NCBI GenBank assembly: GCA_946480925.1
Contig: CAMLLU010000002.1
Location: 108,294 to 172,293 of the forward strand
Length of the DNA stretch: 64,000 nt
Origin: an uncultured Rivibacter sp.
GTDB taxonomy: Bacteria > Pseudomonadota > Gammaproteobacteria > Burkholderiales > Burkholderiaceae
Direction: 5' to 3'
A program made the translations under genes and the position numbers. Numbering within the stretch: the stretch's first letter is position 1; each line of letters begins with the position of its first letter. The notes under the pieces are model-generated. The model was not told where the DNA came from. It ran no database searches and saw only the letters and a program-made list of their open reading frames with translations. Below, in pieces: positions 47,678 to 58,011 of the stretch.

Positions 47678-48988
47678 TCAGACCTTGTTGGCCTTCTCGA
47701 AGCGCTCGAGCTGCTCGTTGCCGCGCTTGATGGCGGTGTCGAGTGCTTCCTTGGCGCCCTTCTTGCCCGACCACACCAGCTCGAGTTCTTCGTCGACGAT
47801 GGTGCGGATCGGGTTGAAGTTGCCCAGGCGGATGCCGCGCGACTTGTCGGTGGTCTTGCGGATCATCTGGTTGACCGCCGTGTCGGTGCCCGGGTTCTGT
47901 TTGTAGAAGCCCGACTTCTCGGTCAGCTCGAACGAGGCCATCGTGATGGGCAGGTAGCCGGTGCGCTGGTGGCTCTTGGCCTGGATCTCGGCGTTGGTGA
48001 GGTAGTTGAAGAACGCCGCCACGCCCTTGTATTCAGCCGGCTTCTTGCCTGCCAGCACCCACAGCGCAGCGCCGCCGATGATGGTGTTCTGCGGGGCGCC
48101 CGGCACGTCGGGGTAGTAGGGCAGCGGGGCGATGCCGAAGTCGAACTTGGCGTTCTTCTTGATGCTGGCATAGGTGGACGAAGACGCCGTGGCCATGGCG
48201 CATTCGCCCGAGTAGAAGCTCGCATCGGGCGCGTTGCCGCGGCCCTTGTAGACGAACAGGCCCTGCTTCGACATGTTGGCCAGGTTCTCGATGTGGCGCA
48301 CGTGCAGCGGGCTGTTGAAGGCCAGGCGTGCCGAGGTGCCGCCGAAGCCGTTGTTCTGCGTGGCGTACAGCGTGTTGTGCCAGGTCGAGAAGCTCTCGAG
48401 TTGCGTCCAGCCCTGCCAGCTGGTGGTGAACGGGCAGGCGATGCCGGAAGCCTTGAGCTTCGCGGCGGCCGACACCAGCTCGGGCCAGGTGGCTGGCGGC
48501 TTGTTGGGGTCGAGGCCGGCCTTGCGGAAGGCGTCCTTGTTGTAGTTGAGCACCGTGGTCGAGCTGTTCAGCGGGAAGCTCAGCATCTGGCCGCTCGGCG
48601 CGGTGTAGTAGCCCACCACGGCGGGGATGTAGACCTTCGGGTCGAACTTGTAGCCCGCGTCGCCCATCACCTTGCCCACCGGCACGACGGCGCCCTTGGC
48701 GGCCATCATGGTGGCGGTGCCCACCTCGTAGATCTGCACGATGTGAGGCGCGGTGCCGGCGCGGAAGGCGGCGATGGTGGCCGTCATGGAGTCGTCGTAG
48801 CTGCCCTTGTAGGTGGGCACGACCTTGTAGTCCTTCTGGCTGGCGTTGAAGCCGTTGGCCAGGTCGACCACCCAGTCGTTCAGGCCGCCGGTCATCGAGT
48901 GCCACCACTGGATCTCGGTCTGGGCTTGGGCCTGCGCCGAGGCGAAGACGGTGAGGGCGGCCGAAAGGGCGAGCGTTTTGAACTTCAT
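47678..48988 (-). CDS. ugpB: sn-Glycerol-3-phosphate-binding protein UgpB
   Basis: Periplasmic receptor of the importer, 436 residues. A signal peptide (about residues 1-22, ending AQAQA) precedes [28 protein letters not shown], the UgpB start. Ligand and fold segments include [30 protein letters not shown] and [27 protein letters not shown]. The ATG at 48988 has GGAGA upstream. A long in-frame extension over the promoter is rejected. First gene of ugpBAECQ; a Pho-box-like site lies 53 bases upstream. Confidence 0.96.
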   Translation of the reverse strand: MKFKTLALSAALTVFASAQAQAQTEIQWWHSMTGGLNDWVVDLANGFNASQKDYKVVPTYKGSYDDSMTATIAAFRAGTAPHIVQIYEVGTATMMAAKGAVVPVGKVMGDAGYKFDPKVYIPAVVGYYTAPSGQMLSFPLNSSTTVLNYNKDAFRKAGLDPNKPPATWPELVSAAAKLKASGIACPFTTSWQGWTQLESFSTWHNTLYATQNNGFGGTSARLAFNSPLHVRHIENLANMSKQGLFVYKGRGNAPDASFYSGECAMATASSSTYASIKKNAKFDFGIAPLPYYPDVPGAPQNTIIGGAALWVLAGKKPAEYKGVAAFFNYLTNAEIQAKSHQRTGYLPITMASFELTEKSGFYKQNPGTDTAVNQMIRKTTDKSRGIRLGNFNPIRTIVDEELELVWSGKKGAKEALDTAIKRGNEQLERFEKANKV

Positions 48989-49040
48989 GACTTCTCCGTG
49001 AAAAGGTCGGTTCGGGATCTCCGAGCAAACCCGCGAGGCT

Positions 49041-49058
49041 AGGTCTGGTTTGTGACAG
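49041..49058 (-). promoter_or_regulatory. Pho-box-like site upstream of ugpB
   Basis: On the minus strand CTGTCAC-AAAC-CAGACCT. The first 7-mer is a perfect PhoB half-site and the spacing of 4 is right; the second matches 4 of 7. Another CTGTCAC lies at 49110-49116. ugp operons are PhoB-controlled in E. coli. Confidence 0.45.
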
Positions 49059-49226
49059 GCGCGTTTCTGGCATGGCGGGCTGTGGTGGACAAGCCCGGGA
49101 TTACCCCTCGTGACAGGGGGCCGGCGGCGGGGCTTGCCGGAGCGGGCGCCTGGAGCGTGTGCGGTACGATCGCCCCTCGGGCGCGCGCAGACGATTTCCT
49201 CCCCCACATGGCGGCGCCTGGAGCCT

Positions 49227-52200
49227 ATGAACGCACCGCTCCCGCTCACCCAGATCGCCGCCGCGGCGGCCGACCCCGACCACGAAGCGCCCCGGCTGCG
49301 CGAGATTCCGTACAACTACACCTCGTTCTCCGATCGCGAGATCGTCATCCGGCTGCTCAGCGTGCATGCCTGGGAGGTGTTGAACCAGCTGCGCACCGAG
49401 CGCCAGACCGGCCGCTCCGCGCGCATGCTCTACGAGGTGCTGGGCGACATCTGGGTGGTGCAGCGCAACCCCTACCTGCAGGACGACCTGCTGGACAACC
49501 CGAAGCGCCGCCAATCGCTGATCGACGCGCTGCACCACCGGCTCAACGAGATCGAAAAGCGCCGCACTCCGCAGACCGACGGTGCGCGTGATGCGATGGT
49601 GGGCGAGCTCCTCACGCAGGCCAAGGCGGCGGTGGAGCGCTTTGCGAACCAGTTCAAGGACATCGCCGCGCTGCGTCAGCGCACGCGCCGCCTGCTGGGC
49701 AAGCGCACCGCGAAAGACAACATCAAGTTCGACGGCCTGTCGCGCGTTTCTCACGTGACGGATGCGACCGACTGGCGCGTCGAATACCCCTTCGTCGTGC
49801 TCACGCCCGACACCGAGGCCGAAATGGCCGCGCTGGTGAAGGGCTGCATCGAACTGGGCCTGACCATCATTCCGCGCGGGGGCGGCACCGGCTACACCGG
49901 CGGGGCCATTCCGCTCACGTGGAAGAGCGCCGTCATCAACACCGAAAAGCTGGAGGCGATGACCGAGGTCGAGATGGTGCGCCTGCCCGGCTTCGACCGC
50001 GACGTGCCCACCATCTGGACGGAAGCCGGCGTGGTGACGCAGCGCGTGGCCGATGCGGCCGAGCGTGCGGGCTTCGTGTTCGCGGTCGACCCGACCTCGG
50101 CCGAGGCTTCGTGCATCGGCGGCAACATCGCGATGAACGCGGGCGGCAAGAAGGCCGTGCTGTGGGGCACGGCGCTCGACAACCTCGCTTCGTGGCGCAT
50201 GGTGACGCCCGAGGCCAGGTGGCTCGAGGTTGTGAGGCTCGACCACAACTTCGGCAAGATCCACGATGTGGACGTGGCCCGCTTCGAGCTGCGCTACTTC
50301 GACGCTTCAGGCAAGAAGCTCGAACGCACCGAGCTGCTCGAAGTGCCCGGCCGCACCTTCCGCAAGGAAGGCCTGGGCAAGGACGTGACCGACAAGTTCC
50401 TGGCCGGGCTGCCTGGCATCCAGAAGGAAGGCTGCGACGGCCTCATCACCAGCGCGCGCTGGGTGGTGCACCGCATGCCGGCGCACACGCGCACCGTCTG
50501 CCTCGAGTTCTTCGGCAACGCGAAGGACGCGGTGCCTTCGATCGTCGAGATCAAGGACTTCATGTTCGAGGAGCAGAAAAACGGGGGCGCCATCCTCGCG
50601 GGCCTGGAGCACCTCGACGACCGCTACCTCAAGGCGGTGGGCTACGCCACCAAGAGCAAGCGCGGCACGCTGCCCAAGATGGTGTTGATCGGCGACATCG
50701 CCGGCGACGACCCCGATGCGGTAGCGCGTGCCGCCGCCGAGGTGGTGCGCATCTCCAACTCGCGCAGCGGCGAGGGCTTCACCGCCGTGTCGGCCGATGC
50801 ACGCAAGAAGTTCTGGCTCGACCGTAAGCGCACCGCCGCGATCAGCCGGCACACCAACGCCTTCAAGATCAACGAAGACGTGGTGATCCCGCTGCCGCGC
50901 ATGGGCGAGTACACCAACGGCATCGAGCGCATCAACATCGAACTCAGCTTGCGCAACAAGCTGCAGCTGCTCGATCCGCTGGAGCAGTTCTTCGCCGAAG
51001 GCCACCTGCCGTTGGGCAAGAGCGACGACGCCGGCGAGATCCCGAGTGCCGAGCTGCTGGAAGACCGCGTGCAGCAGGCGCTGGCCGTGGTGCGCGAAAC
51101 GCGCGGGCTGTGGCAGCACTGGCTCGACAACCTCGACGTGACCCAGGCAGACACCGGTCGCAGCTACTTCGAACAGCTGCAGGACCACACGCTGCGTGCC
51201 TCGTGGAAGCTGCAGGTGCTGAAGGCCCTGCAGCAGATCTTCGCAGGTGCGGCCTTCGCGCCCATCGTGGCCGAGGCCAAGCGCATCCACAAGGAAGTGC
51301 TGCGCGGCCGCGTGTGGGTGGCGCTGCACATGCATGCCGGCGACGGCAACGTGCACACCAACATCCCGGTCAACAGCGACAACTACGAGATGCTGCAGAC
51401 GGCGCACGAAGCCGTTGGCCGCATCATGAAGCTGGCGCGCAGCCTGAACGGCGTGATCTCGGGCGAGCACGGCATCGGCATCACCAAGCTCGAATTCCTG
51501 AGCGACGACGAGATCCGCGACTTCGCCGACTACAAGAAGCGCGTGGACCCGGAAGGCCGCTTCAACAAGGGCAAGCTGCTGCGTGACGCAAAGTACCTGG
51601 GCGATGACGTGCAGGCGGCCGACCTGACGCATGCCTACACGCCCAGCTTCGGCCTCATGGGGCACGAGTCGCTCATCATGCAGCAGAGCGACATCGGCGC
51701 CATTGCCGACTCGGTGAAGGACTGCCTGCGCTGCGGCAAGTGCAAGCCCGTGTGCGCGACCCACGTACCGCGCGCCAACCTGCTGTACAGCCCGCGCAAC
51801 AAGATCCTGGCGACTTCGCTGCTCGTCGAGGCCTTCCTGTACGAGGAGCAGACGCGCCGTGGCGTGTCGATCAAGCACTGGGAAGAGTTCGAGGACGTGG
51901 CCGACCACTGCACGGTGTGCCACAAGTGCGCCTCGCCCTGCCCGGTGAAGATCGACTTCGGCGACGTGTCGATGAACATGCGCAACCTGCTGCGCAAGAT
52001 GGGGCAGAAGAGCTTGCGCCCCGGCAACGCGGCCGCCATGTTCTTCCTCAACGCCACCAACCCCGAGACCATCAAGCTGATGCGCTCGGCCATGGTGGGC
52101 GTGGGCTTCAAGGCGCAGCGCCTGGCCAACAACCTGCTGCGTGGCCTGGCCAACCAGCAGGCCGCCAAGCCGCCGGCTACCGTGGGCATGGCGCCGGTGA

Positions 52201-53135
52201 AGGCGCAGGTCATCCACTTCGTCAACAAGAAACTGCCGGGCGGTCTGCCCACGCGCACGGCGCGCGCGCTGCTCGACATCGAGGACAAGGACTACGTCCC
52301 GATCATCCGCGACCCGGCCGGGACCACGGCCGACACCGAGGCAGTCTTCTACTTCCCTGGCTGCGGCTCGGAGCGCCTGTTCTCGCAGGTGGGCCTGGCC
52401 ACGCAGGCGATGCTGTGGCATGCCGGCGTGCAGACAGTGCTGCCGCCGGGCTACCTGTGCTGCGGCTACCCGCAGCGCGGCAGCGGCCAGTACGACAAGG
52501 CCGAGAAGATCATCACCGACAACCGCGTGCTGTTCCACCGCGTGGCCAACACGCTGAACTACCTCGACATCAAGACCGTGGTGGTGAGCTGCGGCACCTG
52601 CTACGACCAGCTGCAGGGCTACGAATTCGAGAAGATCTTCCCGGGCTGCCGAATCATCGACATCCACGAATACCTGCTTGAAAAAGGCCTCAAGCTCGAA
52701 GGCAAGGGCGCCTATCTGTACCACGACCCCTGCCACAGCCCGATGAAGCTGCAGGAGCCCATGAAGACCGTGAAGGCGCTGGTGGGCGAACAGGTGCAGA
52801 AGAGCGAGCGCTGCTGCGGCGAGAGCGGCACCTTCGGCGTGACGCGGCCCGACATCGCCACGCAGGTGCGCTTCCGCAAGGCCGAGGAGCTCAAGCGAGG
52901 CGAGGCCGCGCTGAAGGCCGGCGGTGCAGTCGGCGAGAAGGAAGACGTGAAGATCCTCACCTCGTGCCCGAGCTGCCTGCAGGGCCTTTCGCGCTACGCG
53001 GGCGACCTGAACAACGGCCTGCTCGAAGCCGACTACATCGTGGTCGAGATGGCCCGCAAGATCCTCGGCGAGAACTGGATGCCCGAGTACGTGGCGCGAG
53101 CCAACGCCGGCGGCATCGAGCGGGTGCTGGTGTAA
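49227..53135 (+). CDS. Large FAD/4Fe-4S oxidoreductase (DUF3683, D-lactate/glycolate dehydrogenase-like)
   Basis: A 1302-residue multidomain protein. Order: DUF3683 N-domain (about 1-150); FAD-binding PCMH domain with [17 protein letters not shown] (about 180-350); FAD-oxidase C-terminal domain including [19 protein letters not shown] and [14 protein letters not shown] (to about 790); two 4Fe-4S motifs ([11 protein letters not shown] near 833 and [12 protein letters not shown] near 894); and two CCG cysteine-rich domains (CCGYPQRG near 1077, CCGESG near 1195). This fuses GlcD/Dld- and GlpC-like parts, so it likely oxidises a 2-hydroxyacid and passes electrons to quinone. GGAG supports the ATG at 49227. 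HIT, DUF971 and ubiE genes follow closely. Confidence 0.9.
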   Translation: MNAPLPLTQIAAAAADPDHEAPRLREIPYNYTSFSDREIVIRLLSVHAWEVLNQLRTERQTGRSARMLYEVLGDIWVVQRNPYLQDDLLDNPKRRQSLIDALHHRLNEIEKRRTPQTDGARDAMVGELLTQAKAAVERFANQFKDIAALRQRTRRLLGKRTAKDNIKFDGLSRVSHVTDATDWRVEYPFVVLTPDTEAEMAALVKGCIELGLTIIPRGGGTGYTGGAIPLTWKSAVINTEKLEAMTEVEMVRLPGFDRDVPTIWTEAGVVTQRVADAAERAGFVFAVDPTSAEASCIGGNIAMNAGGKKAVLWGTALDNLASWRMVTPEARWLEVVRLDHNFGKIHDVDVARFELRYFDASGKKLERTELLEVPGRTFRKEGLGKDVTDKFLAGLPGIQKEGCDGLITSARWVVHRMPAHTRTVCLEFFGNAKDAVPSIVEIKDFMFEEQKNGGAILAGLEHLDDRYLKAVGYATKSKRGTLPKMVLIGDIAGDDPDAVARAAAEVVRISNSRSGEGFTAVSADARKKFWLDRKRTAAISRHTNAFKINEDVVIPLPRMGEYTNGIERINIELSLRNKLQLLDPLEQFFAEGHLPLGKSDDAGEIPSAELLEDRVQQALAVVRETRGLWQHWLDNLDVTQADTGRSYFEQLQDHTLRASWKLQVLKALQQIFAGAAFAPIVAEAKRIHKEVLRGRVWVALHMHAGDGNVHTNIPVNSDNYEMLQTAHEAVGRIMKLARSLNGVISGEHGIGITKLEFLSDDEIRDFADYKKRVDPEGRFNKGKLLRDAKYLGDDVQAADLTHAYTPSFGLMGHESLIMQQSDIGAIADSVKDCLRCGKCKPVCATHVPRANLLYSPRNKILATSLLVEAFLYEEQTRRGVSIKHWEEFEDVADHCTVCHKCASPCPVKIDFGDVSMNMRNLLRKMGQKSLRPGNAAAMFFLNATNPETIKLMRSAMVGVGFKAQRLANNLLRGLANQQAAKPPATVGMAPVKAQVIHFVNKKLPGGLPTRTARALLDIEDKDYVPIIRDPAGTTADTEAVFYFPGCGSERLFSQVGLATQAMLWHAGVQTVLPPGYLCCGYPQRGSGQYDKAEKIITDNRVLFHRVANTLNYLDIKTVVVSCGTCYDQLQGYEFEKIFPGCRIIDIHEYLLEKGLKLEGKGAYLYHDPCHSPMKLQEPMKTVKALVGEQVQKSERCCGESGTFGVTRPDIATQVRFRKAEELKRGEAALKAGGAVGEKEDVKILTSCPSCLQGLSRYAGDLNNGLLEADYIVVEMARKILGENWMPEYVARANAGGIERVLV

Positions 53136-53139
53136 CGCG

Positions 53140-53565
53140 ATGGCCGGCTGCGAACTCTGCGAACAGCCCGGCGGCGAGCTGATCCACCGCGCCGACCGCT
53201 GGCGGGTCATCCGCGCCGCGGACGCGAACTTCCCGGCCTTCTACCGCGTGGTGTGGAACGAGCACGTCGCCGAGCTCACCGATCTCGGCGAAGCCGACCG
53301 CAAGCGCTGCCTCGACGTGGTGTGCGCCGTCGAGCGTGTGCTGCGTGACTCGCTTTCGCCCACCAAGATCAACCTCGCCAGCCTGGGCAACGTGGTGCCG
53401 CACCTGCACTGGCACGTGATCGCGCGTTTCGACTGGGACAGCCACTTCCCGCAGCCGGTGTGGGGCAGCGTGCAGCGCGTGGTCGAAGGCGGCGCCGTGG
53501 CGCGTCTGCCGATGGGCCTGCCCGAGCTCGATGCACGCATGCATGCCGTGCTGGCGGCGCTTTGA
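53140..53565 (+). CDS. HIT family hydrolase
   Basis: A 141-residue histidine-triad protein. The catalytic motif is H-L-H-W-H-V in NVVPHLHWHVIARF, and the N-terminus has a possible zinc pair (GCELCEQPGGELI). Family members hydrolyse nucleotide phosphoramidates or diadenosine phosphates. It begins 4 bases after the oxidoreductase, in an operon with DUF971 and ubiE, a stable order in Burkholderiales. The substrate is unknown. Confidence 0.92.
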   Translation: MAGCELCEQPGGELIHRADRWRVIRAADANFPAFYRVVWNEHVAELTDLGEADRKRCLDVVCAVERVLRDSLSPTKINLASLGNVVPHLHWHVIARFDWDSHFPQPVWGSVQRVVEGGAVARLPMGLPELDARMHAVLAAL

Positions 53566-53578
53566 AGCGAACACAACC

Positions 53579-53992
53579 ATGGCCGGCCTCAGCAAAGACA
53601 CCCCAACACCCACTGCGCTGACGGTGCACCAGCAGTCGCGCGTGCTCGAAGTCGATTTCTCCGACGGCGCGCGATTCCGCATTCCGCTCGAGCTGCTGCG
53701 CGTGTATTCGCCGTCGGCCGAGGTGCAGGGGCATGGCCCCGGCCAGGAAACGCTGCAGACGGGCAAGCGCGACGTGGGCATCGATGCCATCGAGCCGGTG
53801 GGGCACTACGGCATCAAGCCGGTGTTCAGCGACGGCCACGCTTCGGGCATCTATTCCTGGGAATACTTGTATCGCCTGGGCGACGAGCAGGACAAGCTCT
53901 GGCAGGACTACCTCGCCAAGCTGGCGCAGGCCGGCCTTGACCGCGACGCCCCGATGGCGCCCCCGGCAGCCGGTTGCGGCCACCACCATTAA
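53579..53992 (+). CDS. DUF971 (gamma-butyrobetaine hydroxylase-like N-terminal) protein
   Basis: A 137-residue protein with the DUF971 core: [60 protein letters not shown]. The fold resembles the N-domain of gamma-butyrobetaine hydroxylase, but no oxygenase domain is present. It ends in C-G-H-H-H, a possible metal-binding tail. The gene sits before ubiE in nearly all betaproteobacteria; function unproven. ATG at 53579. Confidence 0.88.
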   Translation: MAGLSKDTPTPTALTVHQQSRVLEVDFSDGARFRIPLELLRVYSPSAEVQGHGPGQETLQTGKRDVGIDAIEPVGHYGIKPVFSDGHASGIYSWEYLYRLGDEQDKLWQDYLAKLAQAGLDRDAPMAPPAAGCGHHH

Positions 53993-54003
53993 AGGACTCC
54001 CCA

Positions 54004-54735
54004 ATGAGCAGCACGCACTTCGGCTTCGAAACCGTCGACGAATCCCAAAAGGCCTCGCGTGTGCGCGGCGTGTTCGACTCGGTGGCGCCGAAATACGACG
54101 TCATGAACGACCTGATGTCGATGGGCCTGCACCGCCTGTGGAAGGCCTACACGGTGGCGGTGTCTGGCGCACGGCCGGGCCAGCGCGTGCTCGACATCGC
54201 CGGCGGCACCGGCGACCTCGCATGCGCCTTCGCCAAGCGCGTGGCGCCGGGCGGCATGGTGGTGCACACCGACATCAACGAAGCGATGCTGCGTACCGGC
54301 CGCGACCGGCTCACCGACGAAGGCATGGTGCTGCCCACGTCGCTGTGCGACGCAGAGAAACTGCCCTTCGCCAGTGACAGCTTCGACATCGTGAGCGTCG
54401 CCTTCGGCCTGCGCAACATGACGCACAAGGACCTGGCCCTCAAGGAAATGTGCCGCGTGCTCAAGCCGGGCGGCCGCCTGCTGGTGCTGGAGTTCTCCAA
54501 GGTTGCCAAGCCGCTGGAAAAGGCCTACGACCTGTACTCGTTCAAGGTGCTGCCCCGCATCGGCAAGTGGGTGGCAGGCGACGCCGACAGCTACCGCTAT
54601 CTCGCGGAATCCATCCGCATGCACCCGGGCCAGGCCGAACTCAAGGCCATCATGAAAACCGCCGGTTTCGGCCACGTCGATGTGCACAACATGACCGGTG
54701 GGGTGGTGGCGTTGCACATGGGGCTGAAGTGCTGA
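54004..54735 (+). CDS. ubiE: Demethylmenaquinone/ubiquinone C-methyltransferase UbiE
   Basis: SAM-dependent C-methylation of the benzoquinone ring in ubiquinone synthesis. The 243-residue protein has [25 protein letters not shown], motif [36 protein letters not shown] and [19 protein letters not shown], all diagnostic. The ATG is at 54004. In many Burkholderiales ubiJ and ubiB lie downstream; here a strong terminator and an exopolysaccharide locus follow instead. Confidence 0.97.
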   Translation: MSSTHFGFETVDESQKASRVRGVFDSVAPKYDVMNDLMSMGLHRLWKAYTVAVSGARPGQRVLDIAGGTGDLACAFAKRVAPGGMVVHTDINEAMLRTGRDRLTDEGMVLPTSLCDAEKLPFASDSFDIVSVAFGLRNMTHKDLALKEMCRVLKPGGRLLVLEFSKVAKPLEKAYDLYSFKVLPRIGKWVAGDADSYRYLAESIRMHPGQAELKAIMKTAGFGHVDVHNMTGGVVALHMGLKC

Positions 54736-54791
54736 ACCGCCCGCGTCGGCGAGCGCGGCAGCCTGTCTTCGCTGCACGCTGAAAGTCAATC

Positions 54792-54818
54792 AAACCGGCC
54801 CCTCGGGCCGGTTTTTTT
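54792..54818 (+). terminator. Intrinsic terminator after ubiE
   Basis: Perfect 10-bp stem AAACCGGCCC (54792-54801) / GGGCCGGTTT (54805-54814), loop CTC, T-run to 54818. Confidence 0.93.
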
Positions 54819-54862
54819 GTGTCTGCTCCTGCGTCTGCCTTTGTGCCTGCTCGTTTGTGCCT

Positions 54863-54978
54863 GCACTTGCGTGAAAACGAAGTGCTGACATGCACTTAGC
54901 TGCTGCCCCTCAAACACGGGGGGCCCCGTACATGGAGGATTGCCGCGTCACATTGGCTGCAGAGAATCCGTTGCACTT
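54863..54978. promoter_or_regulatory. Repeated GCACTT/AAGTGC half-sites upstream of the exopolysaccharide operon
   Basis: The 309 bases between ubiE and the sugar transferase hold, after the terminator, GCACTT at 54863-54868, AAGTGC at 54880-54885, GCACTT at 54892-54897 (the last two a perfect dyad with a 6-base spacer) and GCACTT at 54973-54978. Two copies of TTTGTGCCTGC lie just before. An activator or repressor array is inferred. I see no gene and no clear promoter hexamers here. Confidence 0.45.
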
Positions 54979-55044
54979 GTTGCACACCAATCTGAGGTGC
55001 ACGGCTCGCCAGTCCTCGGGAGCCTTGCGCGGAGGGAAACACCA

Positions 55045-56454
55045 ATGTTCCGCGTCTTCCAGAACCAAGAGTCACTTTCCACGTTCCGGGACCTGCTCGC
55101 CGATGCGCTGCTGTGCTTTTTGGCAGTGCTGCTGGCTACGGCTTCACTGGAGCTCGCGCCACGTGGCCGTGCGCTGGACCTCGCCGCGCTGCTGACGGCT
55201 CCCAACGTGCTGCTGCCGGCCGCGTCCTTCGCTCTGGTGATGGCCTTGCTGTATTCCTTTGTCGGCCTCTACCGCCACACTCACCTGTCGGTGCTGTCCG
55301 TCGTGGCGCGCCTGGCTGTTGCGTTCCTGCTGGGCGGCTATTTCATCTACTTGTCACTCAAGGCGGTGGACTACCACGGCCATCCGGCCTTGCTGGTCGG
55401 TTATGCGTTGCTGTACGTCTCGGCCGGTATCGTGCTCGTGCGCGGCACCGCCTGGGTCGTGCGCAAGGCCATGGGTGCGCGCCGCGTACTCATCGTGGGC
55501 ACCCCTGCTGAAGCGGCCAACGTGCTCGAAGGGTTGGGCGCCCGCGGCAGCCGCGCGCATCGCCGGGTGGTCGGCGTCTATCCCACTTCAACCGGTGGTG
55601 CGGCCGACCTGGCCGGCGTGCGCCTGTTCAATCGCGACACCGAACTCGAGCAGCTGGTGCTGCGCCACAACGTCAGCGAAGTCATCGTGGCGGCCCGTGA
55701 GCAGCGCGGCGGCGGCGTGCCCATGGACCAGTTGCTCGCCTGCCGCATTCGTGGCGTGCGCATCATGGACTTCGCCGGCTTCTACGAGCAGGTCAAGGCC
55801 GAGGTGCCGATCGACAGCCTCAAGGGCAGCTGGCTGGTCTACGGCGACGGTTTCGTGCAGGGCCGTGCGCGTCGTGCCGCCAAGCGCGTCTTCGACGTCG
55901 TCTCGTCGGCCATGTTGCTGGTGCTGGCCGCGCCGTTGATGCTCCTCACGGCCATCGCGATCAAGCTCGACAGCCGTGGCCCGGTGATCTATCGCCAGGA
56001 ACGCGTCGGCCTCGCCGGGCAGACCTTCATGTGCCTGAAGTTCCGCAGCATGGGCACTGACGCTGAAAAGGACGGCGTGGCCGTGTGGGCCACCAAGAAC
56101 GACGCTCGCGTCACGCGCGTGGGGGCCTTCATCCGCAAGACGCGCATCGACGAACTGCCGCAGCTCTTCAGCGTGCTCAAGGGCGAGATGAGCATGGTCG
56201 GCCCACGCCCGGAGCGGCCGTCCTTCGTGAAGCAGCTCAGAGAGCAGATCCCGTTCTACGACCTGCGTCACACCGTCAAGCCTGGTGTCACGGGCTGGGC
56301 CCAGGTGCGCTACAGCTATGGCGCCTCGGTGGAAGACGCACGCCGCAAGCACCAGTTCGACCTGTACTACGTGAAGAACAACTCGTTGTTTCTCGACCTG
56401 CTGGTGCTGATCGAAACGGTGACGGTGGTGTTGTTCCGCGAAGGCGCGCACTGA
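55045..56454 (+). CDS. XrtA/PEP-CTERM-system sugar transferase (EpsB_2-like polyprenyl glycosylphosphotransferase)
   Basis: Starts repeat-unit assembly by moving a sugar-1-phosphate onto undecaprenyl phosphate. In 469 residues: four to five N-terminal helices (about 15-145), a nucleotide-binding-like domain (RRVLIVGTPAEAANVLEGLG), a further helix and the C-terminal bacterial sugar transferase domain (KRVFDVVSSAMLLVLAAPL, KFRSMGTDAEKDG, RIDELPQLFSVLKGEMSMVGPRPERP). It is closest to the TIGR03013 type found in exosortase loci. GGAGGG precedes the ATG at 55045. The longer in-frame reading extends into the promoter region. Confidence 0.88.
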   Translation: MFRVFQNQESLSTFRDLLADALLCFLAVLLATASLELAPRGRALDLAALLTAPNVLLPAASFALVMALLYSFVGLYRHTHLSVLSVVARLAVAFLLGGYFIYLSLKAVDYHGHPALLVGYALLYVSAGIVLVRGTAWVVRKAMGARRVLIVGTPAEAANVLEGLGARGSRAHRRVVGVYPTSTGGAADLAGVRLFNRDTELEQLVLRHNVSEVIVAAREQRGGGVPMDQLLACRIRGVRIMDFAGFYEQVKAEVPIDSLKGSWLVYGDGFVQGRARRAAKRVFDVVSSAMLLVLAAPLMLLTAIAIKLDSRGPVIYRQERVGLAGQTFMCLKFRSMGTDAEKDGVAVWATKNDARVTRVGAFIRKTRIDELPQLFSVLKGEMSMVGPRPERPSFVKQLREQIPFYDLRHTVKPGVTGWAQVRYSYGASVEDARRKHQFDLYYVKNNSLFLDLLVLIETVTVVLFREGAH

Positions 56455-56550
56455 ACGGGCCGCGAGCTCGTCGCGCATTCCTCATGGCGCCTTCCCGGGA
56501 CCGACCGCCCATGCGGTGAGCCGCCGGCGCCAGTAGACAGCAGGTACCCC

Positions 56551-58011
56551 ATGAAACACCAAGTCCTTCCCGTCGTGATGGCCGGCGGCAGCGGCACGCG
56601 GCTGTGGCCGCTGTCGCGTGCCGGCTACCCCAAGCAGTTCCTGGTGCTCAACGGCAGCGAGGGTGGCAACCGGAGCCTGTTCCAGCAGGCGGTCGCCCGC
56701 CTGGCCGGCCTGGGTGCCGACGACATCGCCGTGGGCGCCCCACTGGTGGTCGGCAACGAAGAACACCGCTTCCTCGTGCTCGACCAGCTGCGCGAGCTCA
56801 AGCTCGACCCCGCCGCGCTGCTGCTCGAGCCCTTCGGCCGCAACACCGCCCCGGCGCTCACGCTGGCTGCCCTGCAAGCGCTCGAAGACGGCACCGACCC
56901 GGTGCTGGTCGTCACCCCGGCCGACCAGACCGTCACCGCCCCCGCCGCCTTCACCACCGCGCTGCAGCAAGCCGTGCGCACCGCCGCCACCGGCGCCATC
57001 GTCATCCTCGGCATTCCCCCCGATCGCCCCGAGACCGGCTACGGCTACATCCGCAGCGGCGCCTCCGACGACGGCGTGGCCGCGGTGCTGCAGTTCGTCG
57101 AAAAACCCGACCTCGCCACCGCCCAGCGCTACCTCGCCGAAGGCGACTACAGCTGGAACAGCGGCATGTTCGTGCTCAAGGCCTCGGTGTGGCTGGCCGC
57201 ACTCGAAGCCTTCCGCCCCGACATCGCCAGCGCCACGCGCGCCGCCTGGGCCGCGCGCAGCAGCGACGCCAAGTTCGTGCGCCCCGGCCAGGGCGAGTTC
57301 GCCGCCGTGCCGTCCGAATCGGTGGACTACGCCGTGATGGAGCGCTGCCCCGGCAGCCGCTTTGCCATCCGTATGGTCAGCCTCACCGCCGGCTGGAGCG
57401 ACCTGGGCGCCTGGGACGCCGTGTGGCAGGTGGCCCCCAAGGACACCGCCGGCAACGCCAGCGTGGGCGACGTGCTGCTGCAAGACAGCCGCAACACCCT
57501 CGTGCACGCCACCAGCCGGCTGGTCAGCGTGGTCGGGCTGGAGGACGTGGTGGTCGTCGAAACGCCCGACGCCGTGATGGTCAGCGAGCGCAGCCGCAGC
57601 CAGGACGTCAAGAAGGTCGTCGAGCAACTGCACCGGCAACGCCGTGGCGAACAGAGCCTGCACCGCAAGGTGCACCGTCCCTGGGGCTGGTACGACAGCA
57701 TCGACGCCGGCCCGCGCTTCCAGGTCAAGCGCATCCTGGTCAACCCCGGGGCCAGCCTGAGCCTGCAGATGCACCACCACCGCGCCGAGCACTGGATCGT
57801 CGTCTCGGGCACTGCCGAGGTCACCAACGGCGACCGCAAGATCCTGCTGACCGAGAACCAGAGCACCTACATCCCGCTGGGTGAAGTGCACCGCCTGGCC
57901 AACCCGGGCAAGGTGCCGCTGGAGATCATCGAGGTGCAGTCGGGCTCCTACCTCGGTGAGGACGACATCGTGCGCTTCGAGGACACCTACGGGCGCGCAC
58001 CGGCCGCCTGA
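56551..58011 (+). CDS. manC: Mannose-1-phosphate guanylyltransferase / mannose-6-phosphate isomerase
   Basis: Makes GDP-mannose, a precursor for polysaccharide. The 486-residue type II enzyme has the pyrophosphorylase domain (PVVMAGGSGTRLWPLSRAGYPKQF, FGRNTAPALTLAAL, FVEKPD, WNSGMFVLKA) and a C-terminal cupin isomerase domain (RPWGWYDSIDAGPRFQVKRI, MHHHRAEHWIVVSGTAEV). The middle of the gene (about 56.8-57.6 kb) is strikingly C-rich in third positions compared with neighbours. Its stop shares a base with the next ATG (TGATG). Confidence 0.96.
   Translation: MKHQVLPVVMAGGSGTRLWPLSRAGYPKQFLVLNGSEGGNRSLFQQAVARLAGLGADDIAVGAPLVVGNEEHRFLVLDQLRELKLDPAALLLEPFGRNTAPALTLAALQALEDGTDPVLVVTPADQTVTAPAAFTTALQQAVRTAATGAIVILGIPPDRPETGYGYIRSGASDDGVAAVLQFVEKPDLATAQRYLAEGDYSWNSGMFVLKASVWLAALEAFRPDIASATRAAWAARSSDAKFVRPGQGEFAAVPSESVDYAVMERCPGSRFAIRMVSLTAGWSDLGAWDAVWQVAPKDTAGNASVGDVLLQDSRNTLVHATSRLVSVVGLEDVVVVETPDAVMVSERSRSQDVKKVVEQLHRQRRGEQSLHRKVHRPWGWYDSIDAGPRFQVKRILVNPGASLSLQMHHHRAEHWIVVSGTAEVTNGDRKILLTENQSTYIPLGEVHRLANPGKVPLEIIEVQSGSYLGEDDIVRFEDTYGRAPAA

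Noticed and set aside
50307..53210. A 967-codon minus-strand frame opposite the large oxidoreductase
   Set aside because: Antisense shadow of a conserved gene with the same compositional signature; no start signal or family match.
54820..54870. Direct repeats TTTGTGCCTGC as a possible origin or iteron set
   Set aside because: Only two copies in a short pyrimidine-biased stretch; too few and no replication gene near.
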